Shown here piece by piece: positions 24,461 to 33,230 of a DNA stretch of 64,000 nt. A program made the position numbers and the translations under genes. Position 1 is the first letter of the stretch, and every line of letters begins with the position of its first letter. The stretch covers positions 62,001 through 126,000 of the forward strand of contig NZ_JAAMFL010000003.1 of the NCBI RefSeq assembly GCF_018437265.1, written 5' to 3'. Source of the stretch: Fructobacillus parabroussonetiae. Its GTDB lineage: Bacteria > Bacillota > Bacilli > Lactobacillales > Lactobacillaceae. Under the pieces are notes generated by a model, which was given only the letters and a program-made list of their open reading frames with translations, did no database searches and was not told the DNA's origin.

Positions 24461-25327
24461 ATGATTGCAAAAATCGAAAAAAAGTTAGATCACTATTACT
24501 ATCACCAGTTCATGGGGGCCGTTTTATACGGGGTCATCTTGGCCATCGCCCTAAACTATTTTTGGAAGCCCGGCCACATCTATTCTTCTGGCTTCACGGG
24601 ACTGGCCCAGCTAATTGACACCCTGACCCACGGCCGTGTCTCTGTTTCTTGGGGAATCGCTGCGGCCAATTTGCCACTTCTGCTGATTGCGGCTTTGAAA
24701 CTTTCCAAGCGCTTTGCAGTCTTTACGGCTTTGGCTGTCATTTTATCGGCACTGTTCGTGCCCGTTTTTTCCACATCGATTGTGCTGACACCGGATCCTT
24801 TGATCTGTGCCATGTTTGGTGGTGCGTTGAACGGGATGGCCGTTGGAACGGCTTTGCGCTTTGGGGTTGGAACCGGTGGCTTAGACATCATCGGGATGCT
24901 CTTTAAAATGAAGTTCCATACCAAAGTCGGCTCGGTCAATTTGGCCTTTAACGCATTGATTATGGTTGGGGCAGGCTTGACCTACGGTTGGCAGTACGCC
25001 TTGTATTCGATTATTGGTGTCGTGGTGTCGGCCCACTTTATTGATGTCTTCTACACCCGCCAACAACAAATCCAAGAGATGATTGTGACCAACAAGCCTG
25101 AGATGATGTGTGAACACATTCAGCAAAAGATGCGCCGTGGGGTGACCATTATTGATTCTGCTCACGGTGGCTACACGGGAAAGGATAAGGCCGTTCTTTT
25201 GACGGTTGTCACCCAGCACGAACTGGGTGATTTGCGTGAGGCGATTCACGAGGTGGATCCCCATGCCTTTTACTCCGAGTCCAAAGTCGAGCACACGGGT
25301 GGCCGTTTCTTTGAACCAGAACCTTAA
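24461..25327 (+). CDS. YitT-family membrane protein with DUF2179 domain
   Basis: 288 residues. Five to six membrane segments (about 20-200) with the SSGFTGLAQL and GTGGLDIIGM motifs of the YitT/DUF161 family, followed by the cytoplasmic DUF2179 domain (about 205-285: GVTIIDSAHGGYTGKDKAVLLTV). The transport or sensing role is unknown. The ATG at 24461 lacks a good Shine-Dalgarno, so translation may depend on the folded leader. Confidence 0.85.
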   Translation: MIAKIEKKLDHYYYHQFMGAVLYGVILAIALNYFWKPGHIYSSGFTGLAQLIDTLTHGRVSVSWGIAAANLPLLLIAALKLSKRFAVFTALAVILSALFVPVFSTSIVLTPDPLICAMFGGALNGMAVGTALRFGVGTGGLDIIGMLFKMKFHTKVGSVNLAFNALIMVGAGLTYGWQYALYSIIGVVVSAHFIDVFYTRQQQIQEMIVTNKPEMMCEHIQQKMRRGVTIIDSAHGGYTGKDKAVLLTVVTQHELGDLREAIHEVDPHAFYSESKVEHTGGRFFEPEP

Positions 25328-25338
25328 TTTTCAAAAAA

Positions 25339-25376
25339 ACGAGTCCAAGGATTACTTGGACTCGTTTTTATTTTTT
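25339..25376. terminator. Bidirectional terminator between yitT-family and GNAT genes
   Basis: ACGAGTCCAAG/CTTGGACTCGT, 11-bp perfect stem, A-run left, T-run right. The GNAT stop codon lies in the T-run. Confidence 0.9.
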
Positions 25377-25796
25377 AATCATTTTTTGGTGGGGTGTTCC
25401 CTCGAGTATGAAGAGGGGGCTAACGGCTTGAAAGCCGAATTTTTCATAGAGACCCACGACTTGTTCTTGGGCTTCAATCTCGATGGGGCGCTCCGGCCAC
25501 TTTTCAGCACAAAAAGCTAAAATACGCCGGACTAGTTCGCCACCATAGCCCTGACCACGGGCTGAAAGAGCCGTGGCAACTCGGCCAAAGTGAATGGCAT
25601 CCCCGTTTTCAAAAATCCGGGCGTAGGCCAGGCATTGCCCGTTTTCAATATAGCTGAGGTGGTCGGCTTTTAAATCGATGTCATCAAGGTCATGGTAAAG
25701 TCGCTTTTTTTCGACGACGAAGGTATCGATTCGCAGCTTTTCCATGGCGAAAAAGTCGGTTGCGGATAGTTCGTTTAATTGCTTGATTTGCCAAAT
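25368..25796 (-). CDS. ElaA-type GNAT acetyltransferase, apparent ATT start
   Basis: 142 residues if translation starts at the ATT at 25796. AAAGG precedes that codon by about 9 bases, and homologues begin with similar WQIK-type residues. The longer frame to 25913 would run through the promoter of the divergent MarR gene, and the first in-frame ATG would remove the conserved first strand. LRIDTFVVEKKRLYHDLDDID and GRVATALSARGQGYGGELV (acetyl-CoA loop) fit the ElaA group. Substrate unknown. Confidence 0.75.
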   Translation of the reverse strand: MWQIKQLNELSATDFFAMEKLRIDTFVVEKKRLYHDLDDIDLKADHLSYIENGQCLAYARIFENGDAIHFGRVATALSARGQGYGGELVRRILAFCAEKWPERPIEIEAQEQVVGLYEKFGFQAVSPLFILEGTPHQKMIKK

Positions 25797-25824
25797 GGCA
25801 GGGCACCTTTCTTGTATACTTAAT

Positions 25825-25838
25825 GTTGCAAATACAAC
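25825..25838. promoter_or_regulatory. MarR-type operator in the divergent GNAT/marR promoter
   Basis: GTTGCAAATACAAC is a near-palindrome closely related to the perfect GTTGCATATGCAAC at 26284-26297. A TATACT element lies just upstream at 25815-25820. Confidence 0.6.
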
Positions 25839-25852
25839 AGTGGGGGACAATG

Positions 25853-26269
25853 ATGATTGAATTTGAAATTTTCCGTCAAATGGGGGCCATTTCGCGCACG
25901 GCCACCACGTCAATGAACCAGGCAGCCAAAAAGTATCAGCTCGAAAACAACCTGTTTTTGTACCTGATTCGAATTGTCGAAAACGAAGGCTTAACGCAAT
26001 CGTCTCTTGCTGAACTGGTACGGGTCGACAAAACTACCTTGAGCCGAGCCTTACGTAAGCTAGACGAGCGGGGCTACATTGACAAAGTCGCAGGGCCTGG
26101 CAATCGAAAGGCCAAGCAACTGTTCCCAACTGAAAAGGGGCGGGAAAGTTATCAATTCCTCGAAAAAATCGAAAAAGAATATATTCACGAAAAAATGACC
26201 AAGTTGACAACGACGGAGCAGAAAGAACTGCGACGGTTACTTGCCAAAGTCGATGACGAATGCCTCTAG
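25853..26269 (+). CDS. MarR-family transcriptional regulator
   Basis: 138 residues from the ATG at 25853 (GGGGG upstream; an ATG three bases earlier is possible). Winged helix: GLTQSSLAELVRVDKTTLSRALRKLDERGYIDKV (about 45-78) with wing residues GNRKAKQLFPT. Operators before it and before the next gene suggest autoregulation and control of the YczE-type membrane protein and perhaps the GNAT. Confidence 0.85.
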   Translation: MIEFEIFRQMGAISRTATTSMNQAAKKYQLENNLFLYLIRIVENEGLTQSSLAELVRVDKTTLSRALRKLDERGYIDKVAGPGNRKAKQLFPTEKGRESYQFLEKIEKEYIHEKMTKLTTTEQKELRRLLAKVDDECL

Positions 26270-26283
26270 TTTAGCAGGGTTAT

Positions 26284-26297
26284 GTTGCATATGCAAC
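26284..26297. promoter_or_regulatory. Perfect palindromic MarR operator before the YczE gene
   Basis: GTTGCATATGCAAC, 14 bp, 15 bases after the marR stop and 68 bases before the next gene. Confidence 0.65.
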
Positions 26298-26337
26298 TAA
26301 AGTGTACGCTATAAAAACGAGAAAGGACGTTAACAAC

Positions 26338-26355
26338 ATGGTGAAAAAACAATGA
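26338..26355 (+). CDS. Five-codon minicistron coupled to the membrane protein gene
   Basis: ATGGTGAAAAAACAATGA: an ATG with GAAAGGA 11 bases upstream, five codons, and a TGA that overlaps the ATG of the next gene. The main gene has no ribosome site of its own nearby, so initiation here with re-initiation downstream is plausible. Confidence 0.35.
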   Translation: MVKKQ

Positions 26356-26993
26356 TTAATCGGCAAACAACACGAGTCGTCTTTTTTATTATTGGTTTGT
26401 TACTCGTGACCTTTGGTAACGCGTTGAGCATTATTTCTGGTGCGGGAAACGGTATGTGGACGGCGGCTTCTCTCGGTTTATCACAGGTCTTCCACGCTCC
26501 TTTGAATGCCACAATCATGCTGATTGGTTTTTTGGTCATTATCGCTAATATTTTTCTTTTACCACTTGTGTCTTGGCGGCACGTTGCTGGTTCGGTGCTC
26601 TTTGTTTTCTTTTTTGGTGAACTCATCCATGCTTTTGCCCTTTCCTTTTTCTTTCTCCGTCGCTTTTTCACGGGTGGGGTGGGGCAACTGATACTTGTCG
26701 TACTCGGTATTCTCATTGTCTGCCTCGGTACGTCCTTCTACCAACGGGCCAACCTGTGGATGTACCCAACGGATTACTTGACGGATATCTTGGCGAGTCG
26801 CTTCTTTTCTGGCAATGTTTGGAAGGGGCAATTGCTTGCCTTTTTGCCAGCCATTTTGCTCATTTTCTTGGCCTTTATTGTGACGGGTCATTTTGTTGGA
26901 ATTCAGATTGGGACGGTGCTGGCTTTGTTTTGTAACGGGGAGTGCATTGCCTTTTTCAATCGCTTTGCCTTTCCTTCCTTTCGCCATTATTAG
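26352..26993 (+). CDS. YczE/YyaS-type membrane protein
   Basis: 213 residues with five to six membrane segments. The GNALSIISGAGNGMWTAASLGLS start and GLL/GTSFYQRANLWMYPTDYL are typical of the YczE family, whose transport or regulatory role is not established. It is the second gene after marR, behind a palindromic operator, suggesting an efflux-like system under MarR control. Confidence 0.8.
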   Translation: MINRQTTRVVFFIIGLLLVTFGNALSIISGAGNGMWTAASLGLSQVFHAPLNATIMLIGFLVIIANIFLLPLVSWRHVAGSVLFVFFFGELIHAFALSFFFLRRFFTGGVGQLILVVLGILIVCLGTSFYQRANLWMYPTDYLTDILASRFFSGNVWKGQLLAFLPAILLIFLAFIVTGHFVGIQIGTVLALFCNGECIAFFNRFAFPSFRHY

Positions 26994-27091
26994 CCGCTTG
27001 TTTACCTGAACTTTTGACTTTGCGAAGCATTTAACACTTGTTTAAAAGAGGGGTACAATAAGGGTGTAGACACAGTTGAAAGGAGTGCCCA

Positions 27092-28318
27092 ATGTCAAAA
27101 GATCGACAACAATGGGACCCGAAGACGTCGTTACACCGTTTTTGGATTCTGGCTGTTTCCCTGATTATTACTTCGGGGACAGCGATTTCACCCGCGCTAC
27201 CAGCGATGCAGCGCGCCTTTTCCAATTACCCAAGCACCTTAGTGAACATGGTGGCCACGATTCAACAAATCCCGGCCTTCATTATTTTACTTTTTTCCAG
27301 TCAAATCGCAGCTAAGTTCGGCATTAAAAAAGTCGTTGGACTCGGGATGCTGCTGATGGGGCTGGCAGGGATTGCCCCAGCCATTTTGTCAAACCTTTGG
27401 CTCGTTTTGTTAGCTCGTATTGTTTTTGGGATCGGAATTGGAATGACCAATTCACTGGCCATTACCCTGATTAACCTCTATTATGAAGGGGATGATCAGG
27501 CCCAGATGCTCGGTGAACGCTCGGCCTTTGAACCAATCGGCATTTGCATCATTAACTTGCTGGCCGGTCTCTTATTGAATATCTCCTGGCAGACTTCTTT
27601 TTTGGCTTACGCCTTTATTCTCGTGGTATTGGCAGGCTTTTGGAAAGTCGTGCCGGAGTACCACTTTTCAAAAAAGGCCAAGAAGGCAAATGAGGCCAAG
27701 CCAAAACTCTCATGGCCAATTATTTGGTCCTCGGTCTTTTGTGGCACCTTGACCATTGGCATGGCCATTGTCAACGTGCTGACCCCTTCGGTTGTCGTTT
27801 CAAACCACATGGGTGACGGGACGACGGCTGCTTTCATCATCACTGCCTATACGCTGGCCTCAATGGCCATGGGCTTTTTGTTTGGGACCGCCTTCAAAGC
27901 CTTGCGCCGTTATGTTTTACTGGCAGGCCTGGGCTGCATGGTAATCGGAACCCTTTTGATGAATTACGCCACAAACTTGTGGGTGCTCACACTGGCCGTT
28001 GCCATTATCGGCTTTGCTTACCCGTTGGCGGGTACCTACGTCTTTGACACGATTGATAATCGGATTCCAAAGTCAGCTGATGGACTGGCCAATTCGATTT
28101 TGTTAGTCGGCTGCAACGTTGGAACGGCCTTTGCCCCAGCCATCGTTTCCTTCCTGGGGGCGTTTTCGCCATTGAAGGGAACCAACCCCGGGATTGGCTT
28201 GTATGGCCTGTTAATTCTGGTAATGGCAGTGGTCATTCTTTTGGCCATGCTTCGACCAGGTAAGCATGAAAACGATGGTCAATCAACAAAAGCTGGTCAT
28301 TCACACCAAGCCGCATAA
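27092..28318 (+). CDS. MFS transporter (DHA-type, probable multidrug efflux)
   Basis: 408 residues, 12 membrane segments. The FGIKKVVGLGMLL loop between segments 2 and 3 and LLARIVFGIGIGMTNSLAITL in segments 4-5 match the drug:H+ antiporter-1 type. A charged central loop (KKAKKANEAKPK) and a His-rich tail (GHSHQAA) are seen. AAAGGAG precedes the start. Substrate unknown. Confidence 0.85.
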   Translation: MSKDRQQWDPKTSLHRFWILAVSLIITSGTAISPALPAMQRAFSNYPSTLVNMVATIQQIPAFIILLFSSQIAAKFGIKKVVGLGMLLMGLAGIAPAILSNLWLVLLARIVFGIGIGMTNSLAITLINLYYEGDDQAQMLGERSAFEPIGICIINLLAGLLLNISWQTSFLAYAFILVVLAGFWKVVPEYHFSKKAKKANEAKPKLSWPIIWSSVFCGTLTIGMAIVNVLTPSVVVSNHMGDGTTAAFIITAYTLASMAMGFLFGTAFKALRRYVLLAGLGCMVIGTLLMNYATNLWVLTLAVAIIGFAYPLAGTYVFDTIDNRIPKSADGLANSILLVGCNVGTAFAPAIVSFLGAFSPLKGTNPGIGLYGLLILVMAVVILLAMLRPGKHENDGQSTKAGHSHQAA

Positions 28319-28330
28319 ACAAGGAACAAG

Positions 28331-28678
28331 ATGTCTTATACTCGAGAAGAACTGATTGATTTTACCCTAGCTCATTGTCAGGGCTATGTCGACTATCCTT
28401 TTAACGGTGGAAATTCCAAGGAAAAAATCCTCTGGTCAGTGATTAAGCAAAAGCGCAATCACAAGATGATCGCCATGGTTTTTGAAAAAGATGGGCAGTT
28501 GCTCATTGATTTGAAATTGACGCCGGAACATGGGCAAGAGATGCGTGATTTAGCGGGTGTTTTCCCCGGTTATCACATGAATAAGAAACATTGGAATACA
28601 GTCCGAGTGAATCAAACAGCGGTCACTTCCGCAGAATTAGCAAAGATGATTGAGGAAAGTGCGACCTTGACGAAGTGA
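28331..28678 (+). CDS. MmcQ/YjbR-family protein
   Basis: 115 residues. The CyaY-like YjbR fold is visible as [13 protein letters not shown], the [18 protein letters not shown] strand pair, the [13 protein letters not shown] motif and a final helix. DNA-binding is proposed for the family, with no fixed role. 12 bases after the MFS gene, so probably co-transcribed. Confidence 0.85.
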   Translation: MSYTREELIDFTLAHCQGYVDYPFNGGNSKEKILWSVIKQKRNHKMIAMVFEKDGQLLIDLKLTPEHGQEMRDLAGVFPGYHMNKKHWNTVRVNQTAVTSAELAKMIEESATLTK

Positions 28679-28742
28679 TGAAAGAAGTTCTTGTCGGTTT
28701 CTCTTCCGGACGGTTCACTCCAGCGAAAAGCTGAAGTTTTGC

Positions 28743-28771
28743 TTGACTTTCGAATGGGGCCTTGAGATAAT
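28743..28771 (+). promoter_or_regulatory. Promoter of rpsU
   Basis: TTGACT (28743-28748), 17 bases, GATAAT (28766-28771). About 62 bases before the rpsU start. Confidence 0.75.
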
Positions 28772-28832
28772 AACAAGGTTCAAGTGCATATCGTTTCGAC
28801 GAAAAAAGATGCCAGGAAGGAGGGGAATCGAC

Positions 28833-29021
28833 ATGGCAAAGGTTATTGTTCGCAAGAATGAATCTTTGGATGATGCATTGCGCCGTTTCAAGCGTGGTGT
28901 TTCTAAGGACGGTACTCTCCAAGAATACCGAAAGCGCGAATTCTACGTAAAGCCTTCAGTAGAACGTAAGTTGAAGTCTGAAGCTGCACGTAAGCGCAAC
29001 AAGAAGAAGAACAAGCGTTAA
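28833..29021 (+). CDS. rpsU: 30S ribosomal protein S21
   Basis: 62 residues from the ATG at 28833 behind AAGGAGGGG. Starts [20 protein letters not shown] and ends in a basic tail [10 protein letters not shown], the usual S21 layout. It assembles in the small subunit near the anti-Shine-Dalgarno. Followed by a terminator and yqeY, the common Firmicutes order. Confidence 0.97.
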   Translation: MAKVIVRKNESLDDALRRFKRGVSKDGTLQEYRKREFYVKPSVERKLKSEAARKRNKKKNKR

Positions 29022-29031
29022 TTCGTTTGTA

Positions 29032-29058
29032 AAAACGCCACTTTGTGGCGTTTTTTTT
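29032..29058 (+). terminator. Terminator of rpsU
   Basis: AAAACGCCAC/GTGGCGTTTT with a TTT loop and eight T. Confidence 0.92.
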
Positions 29059-29113
29059 GTGCCCTCGTGGTAAACTATAACTATATGGAAACTTTCTAAA
29101 AGGAGTGGGTGAA

Positions 29114-29560
29114 ATGAGCTTATTAGCACAGGTGCAAGAAGACATGAAGACGGCCATGAAGGCCAAGGACAAGCAGACTTTGGGCGTTGTCCGTCAGATT
29201 AAGTCCGCCGTGATGAACGAACAGATTAACGTGGGACATGACTTGACGGAAGAAGAAGAACTCAGCGTCTTGTCCCGCGAAGTGAAGCAGCGCAAGGAAT
29301 CAATCGCTGAATTTAAAGAAGGCGGACGTGATGACTTGGCCGAAGCCACACAGGCTGAACTCGATGTCTTGGCCAAGTATTTACCTGCTCAAATGACAGA
29401 AGAAGAGATCAAGCAGGTCGTTGCCGCTGCCATTGAAAAGACGGGTGCGAATTCACCAAAGGACATGGGTAAGGTGATGGGTATTGTTTCTGCTCAAACC
29501 AAGGGCCGTGCCGATGGTAAGGTGGTTGCTGACACGGTCAAGCAAGCATTAGCGAACTAA
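29114..29560 (+). CDS. YqeY/GatB-tail-domain protein
   Basis: 148 residues from the ATG at 29114 (AAAGGAG upstream). It matches the YqeY family related to the tRNA-binding tail of GatB: EDMKTAMKAKDKQTLGVVRQ, SVLSREVKQRKESI and a final NSPKDMGKVMGIV...GRADGKVV. Function is linked to tRNA or ribosome metabolism but undefined. Downstream of rpsU as in most Firmicutes. Confidence 0.9.
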   Translation: MSLLAQVQEDMKTAMKAKDKQTLGVVRQIKSAVMNEQINVGHDLTEEEELSVLSREVKQRKESIAEFKEGGRDDLAEATQAELDVLAKYLPAQMTEEEIKQVVAAAIEKTGANSPKDMGKVMGIVSAQTKGRADGKVVADTVKQALAN

Positions 29561-29637
29561 TAGTTGAACAGGAGTCAGACGAGAAGGTGGGGCAACCCAC
29601 TTTTTTGACTTATTGAATCGGAAGTTTGGAGAAAAGC

Positions 29638-30528
29638 ATGGAAGAACGATTGGGCCAGATCATTAAGGCGAAGGTAACCGACGAAAACGACGCCTACTTT
29701 TACGCGCAGGTCGACGGTGGGCACACCTATGAAATTGATAAAGACGAGCTGGAAAAGCCGCTGAAACTTGGCGGCTACGTGACCGGCTTTGCCTACCAAA
29801 ACGAGGATCACCGCCTGCAAATTACCAAGGCTGTACCCGATATTCAAAAAGATCAGTACGCCTGGGGCAAAGTCGTGCAGGGCCGTTCCGATTTGGGTGT
29901 CTTTGTCGACATTGGCTTAGCAAATAAGGACCTCGTCGTTTCCCTTGATGATTTGCCAACAATCCACGATCTATGGCCTAAAAAGGGCGATCGCTTGCTT
30001 CTCACGATTAAAGAAGATAACAAGGGCCGTCTCTGGGGAAAGCCCGCACAGCAAGACATCGTCAAGGCTGTATCGCGCCAGGCCCGTTTGGGTGCCGGCA
30101 TTAAGAAGGGTGACAAAATCAAAGCGACGGTTTATCGCAATAAGCTGGTTGGAACACTGGTTTTGACAGATAACTACTGCCTTGGCTTTATCCATCCATC
30201 CCAACGCGAAATCGAACCACGCCTCGGTGAGGTCGTCGAAGCCCGTGTCCTTGGAGTTAACGAGCACGGGGTCATTAACCTGTCACTGAAGCCATTGGCT
30301 TATCAGGTCATGGATGAGGACGCACAGTTCCTCTTGCTCCAATTGAAGCGCAAGCCCGAACACTTCCTGCCATTTAATGATAAGTCCGATCCCGAGTCCA
30401 TTAAGATGCAATTCGGCTTTTCTAAGTCACAGTTCAAACGTGCGCTGGGACGACTTTATAAGGAACGGCTGATTGAGCAAGTGGATGACGGGATTCGCTT
30501 AACCGATAAAGGATTGGCGGGCGAATGA
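29638..30528 (+). CDS. cvfB: S1-domain RNA-binding protein CvfB
   Basis: 296 residues from the ATG at 29638 (GGAG); a TTG 12 bases earlier is not needed. Tandem S1-like OB folds (about 1-65, 68-140 with GRSDLGVFVDIGL, and 150-220) and a C-terminal winged helix (SKSQFKRALGRLYKERLIE) follow the CvfB layout. A post-transcriptional RNA-binding role is known for the family in staphylococci and pneumococci. Stop and xerD start overlap as ATGA. Confidence 0.9.
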   Translation: MEERLGQIIKAKVTDENDAYFYAQVDGGHTYEIDKDELEKPLKLGGYVTGFAYQNEDHRLQITKAVPDIQKDQYAWGKVVQGRSDLGVFVDIGLANKDLVVSLDDLPTIHDLWPKKGDRLLLTIKEDNKGRLWGKPAQQDIVKAVSRQARLGAGIKKGDKIKATVYRNKLVGTLVLTDNYCLGFIHPSQREIEPRLGEVVEARVLGVNEHGVINLSLKPLAYQVMDEDAQFLLLQLKRKPEHFLPFNDKSDPESIKMQFGFSKSQFKRALGRLYKERLIEQVDDGIRLTDKGLAGE

Positions 30529-31412
30529 TCAGCTCGGACATGGCCGATTACCTGCGGGTGATTCAGGTCGAACGGGGTCTGTCCCAAAACACTGTCAAGG
30601 CCTATCAGCAAGACCTAACCGCTTTTGCTCGTTTCTTAGAGGAGCAAAAAAAGAGCAAGGATGACGTGGACCATCTCGTCATTTTGACCTTTTTAAACCA
30701 GTTACGTGCAGCTGGACGTGCGAATTCTTCCATTGCCCGGATGGTCACGACCTTGCGAAAGTACTTTGCCTATCTGAAAAAGGAGGGCTTGGTCGCACAC
30801 GATCCGATGCAAACCATCAAACCACCCAAGAAGGCCCAGCACTTACCAGCCGTTTTGACCATTGAAGAGGTCGACCGCTTGCTTGCTGTACCTGATTTGA
30901 CAACGACACTTGGTATTCGAAACAAAGCCCTGCTCGAACTCTTGTATGCGACGGGGCTCCGTGTCTCGGAATTAGTCAATCTGACACTTGATGACTTGCA
31001 CCTTGATTTAGGCCTGCTTCAAACGATTGGAAAAGGGGATAAGGAGCGAATCATCCCCGTTGGCGAAGTCGCCATCGACTGGCTGAACACCTACTTACGT
31101 GACAGTCGGCCAAAACTGTTAAAGAAGCAAAAGGCGGACCAGATCTTTTTAAATGATCACGGTCGCCCCATTTCCAGACAGGGTGTCTGGCTTTTAATCA
31201 AGCAGCTGGTTGCTCAGGCAGGGATTCACAAGGATGTGTCGCCCCACACCTTACGGCATTCATTTGCCACACACATTCTAGAAAACGGTGCTGATTTGCG
31301 TGTTGTCCAGGAACTACTGGGCCACTCGGATATTTCAACCACACAGATTTACACCCATATTTCAAAGGGACGGCTGACTCAGGTCTATGACCAGTTTCAT
31401 CCCCGCGCTTAG
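30525..31412 (+). CDS. xerD: Tyrosine recombinase XerD, chromosome dimer resolution
   Basis: 295 residues. SAM-like N-terminal domain (about 1-90) and catalytic domain with Arg in YATGLRVSELV (about 145), Lys in KGDKERIIPV, HTLRHSFATH, GHSDIS and the Tyr of TQIYTHI. XerD resolves dimers at dif with a partner. It sits upstream of scpA-scpB as in many Firmicutes. Confidence 0.95.
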   Translation: MISSDMADYLRVIQVERGLSQNTVKAYQQDLTAFARFLEEQKKSKDDVDHLVILTFLNQLRAAGRANSSIARMVTTLRKYFAYLKKEGLVAHDPMQTIKPPKKAQHLPAVLTIEEVDRLLAVPDLTTTLGIRNKALLELLYATGLRVSELVNLTLDDLHLDLGLLQTIGKGDKERIIPVGEVAIDWLNTYLRDSRPKLLKKQKADQIFLNDHGRPISRQGVWLLIKQLVAQAGIHKDVSPHTLRHSFATHILENGADLRVVQELLGHSDISTTQIYTHISKGRLTQVYDQFHPRA

Positions 31413-31420
31413 GAGGGCAT

Positions 31421-31777
31421 ATGTTAATTCAACCTCGACCAGACGATGAAAAGACCATTATGGGCCTTTTTTCTTTGGTACCTGAACTAAAGGATATGAA
31501 TCATCTAAACGAAGTCATGGCGACTTATCAAGAAGATGATTTCTATCTTTATTTCTTTCAAGACGAACCACACGATCCGATTACTGGCCTTTTAGGCTAT
31601 GAGTTTTATCAAGACAAGGTGATTTTGGTACGTCGTGTGATTGTGACACCGGGTTCTCCTAAAAAGGCGACCCAGTCACAAATGTTGTCCGATTTGCAGG
31701 AACAACACCCGGACAAGACGTTAATGGGGACCTTTGACACCCAAACTGCCATTGATAAGTGGAGAAAGCACTATTAA
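31421..31777 (+). CDS. ribT: RibT-like acetyltransferase-fold protein
   Basis: 118 residues, RibT family (GNAT-like). The pattern MLIQPRPDDEKTIMGLFSLV, YFFQDEPHDPITGLLGYEF and VILVRRVIVTPGSP is typical. RibT is named from the Bacillus rib operon, but a role in riboflavin synthesis is unproven. Here it lies between xerD and scpA, a common lactobacillar place. Its 3' end overlaps scpA. Confidence 0.8.
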   Translation: MLIQPRPDDEKTIMGLFSLVPELKDMNHLNEVMATYQEDDFYLYFFQDEPHDPITGLLGYEFYQDKVILVRRVIVTPGSPKKATQSQMLSDLQEQHPDKTLMGTFDTQTAIDKWRKHY

Positions 31778-32534
31778 GCCAGCGGATTTAACAATTAAAA
31801 TCACGGACTTTGAGGGGCCACTGGACCTGCTCTTGCACCTGATTAAAAAACACGAGATGGATATCTTGGGACTGCCAATTGCCCAGGTGACGGAGCAGTA
31901 TTTGGCTTTCATCAAGGATCAGCAAGCGATGCAGCTGGATGTGGCAGCGGAATACTTGGTGATGGCGGCCAAGCTGATTCGCCTCAAGTCAAACGACTTG
32001 CTGCCACAGCCCGAAGTCGAAGAAGAACTGACGGATGAAGAGGGCTTGGATCCCAAGCAGGAGCTGATCAATCGCCTGCTGGTCTACCAGCGTTTTCAGC
32101 AGGCGGCGACTTTCTTTGACGAGCGTCAGGAAGTGGGGATGCAATCCTTTGGTCGGCCGGCTTTGACCGACGAGCTACCAGAGGAAGAACGGCAGTTGGC
32201 CCTTGCGCCTGGCTTATCCTTAGTCGATTTGCAGCTTGCTTTCAACAATGTGCTGGTTCGCCAGCAAGACCTGGTGCCAAGGACGCGTCAGGTTCGGTCG
32301 GAATCCTTTACGATTGGGGATGGCATTCAAACGATTGAACGCAAACTATCGACTTTGCCTGAAAAGGCCTCGTTGACTTTTACGGAGCTTTTCGACGGGC
32401 TTTTCTACGTTGACCGTTTGGTCATGACTTTTCTTGGTTTACTAGAAATGTCAAAGGAAAAGAAGCTGACCATTTGGCAAGCGGATTTACAGGATGAAAT
32501 TTTAATTAAAGCGGTGAAGCATGAACGCGAGTGA
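31734..32534 (+). CDS. scpA: Segregation and condensation protein A
   Basis: 266 residues from a TTG at 31734 with GGGG upstream, overlapping ribT by 44 bases. A shorter start near 31770 (no ATG, GTG or TTG; ATT at 31773 with GGAG upstream) would suit the domain start ITDFEGPLDLLLHLI. ScpA is the kleisin that links Smc heads with ScpB. The central acidic region (QPEVEEELTDEEG) is usual, and the C-terminal winged helix (ILIKAVKHERE) is visible. Overlaps scpB by 14 bases. Confidence 0.92.
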   Translation: MTPKLPLISGESTIKPADLTIKITDFEGPLDLLLHLIKKHEMDILGLPIAQVTEQYLAFIKDQQAMQLDVAAEYLVMAAKLIRLKSNDLLPQPEVEEELTDEEGLDPKQELINRLLVYQRFQQAATFFDERQEVGMQSFGRPALTDELPEEERQLALAPGLSLVDLQLAFNNVLVRQQDLVPRTRQVRSESFTIGDGIQTIERKLSTLPEKASLTFTELFDGLFYVDRLVMTFLGLLEMSKEKKLTIWQADLQDEILIKAVKHERE

Positions 32535-33228
32535 TCAAATTGAGGCCCTGCTCTTTGTAGCGGGCGAAGATGGCCTGTCGGCCGCAGAATTAGCAAAGCT
32601 AACGGAATATGAAAAAGGGGCGATCCCGGGCCTTGTTGACGAGTTGTGGCAGAAGCTAAACGAAAACGAGGGGCCATTGACCATCCGGTCGGCGGACGGA
32701 CGTTACGTACTGGTGACAAAACCGGCCTTCGGAAAGCTGGTTTCCTCTTACTTCGACTTACCCGTTAACACGAAGCTGACACAACCACAATTAGAAACAT
32801 TGGTGATTGTCGCCTATCAGCAGCCAATTACCCGTGTTGAAATCGATCAGATCCGAGGTGTCCGTTCAGCCGGCACTTTGCAGAAGCTGCAACTCCATCA
32901 ACTGATTGAGGGCGTGGGTCGAAAAGAAGAAGTCGGCCGGCCAATTTTGTATGGCACGACGCCGGACTTTTTGGATTATTTTGGTTTGGGTTCTTTGGCG
33001 GATTTACCGGAGCTGCCTGATATTCAAGAAGTGATTTTGTCAGATGAGCAACAAGATGAGCTGGCGCTCTTTGATGACATCGATGAAGATGGTGATAAGC
33101 GATTGGAAAGGCCGGCTGCTGTGCAGTCGACAGAAAAACAGTCGACAGAAGATCAGTCGACGGCTGAACCAAAAGCAACAGAAGCGGCTCATTCAAAGGA
33201 GCCGGCAGAAAAGGATGAGAGGAGCTGA
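32521..33228 (+). CDS. scpB: Segregation and condensation protein B
   Basis: 235 residues. Two winged-helix domains (about 1-85 and 90-165: QPQLETLVIVAYQQPITRVEIDQIRGV). The C-terminal 45 residues are low complexity with repeated QSTE units, which come from GTCGACAGA-type DNA repeats at 33126-33165. ScpB dimerises and binds ScpA in the Smc condensin. Confidence 0.93.
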   Translation: MNASDQIEALLFVAGEDGLSAAELAKLTEYEKGAIPGLVDELWQKLNENEGPLTIRSADGRYVLVTKPAFGKLVSSYFDLPVNTKLTQPQLETLVIVAYQQPITRVEIDQIRGVRSAGTLQKLQLHQLIEGVGRKEEVGRPILYGTTPDFLDYFGLGSLADLPELPDIQEVILSDEQQDELALFDDIDEDGDKRLERPAAVQSTEKQSTEDQSTAEPKATEAAHSKEPAEKDERS

Positions 33229-33230
33229 CC

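Noticed and set aside
25368-25913. Longer GNAT frame starting at 25913
   Set aside because: It would overlap the divergent marR start and the operator; the conserved domain begins at about 25796.
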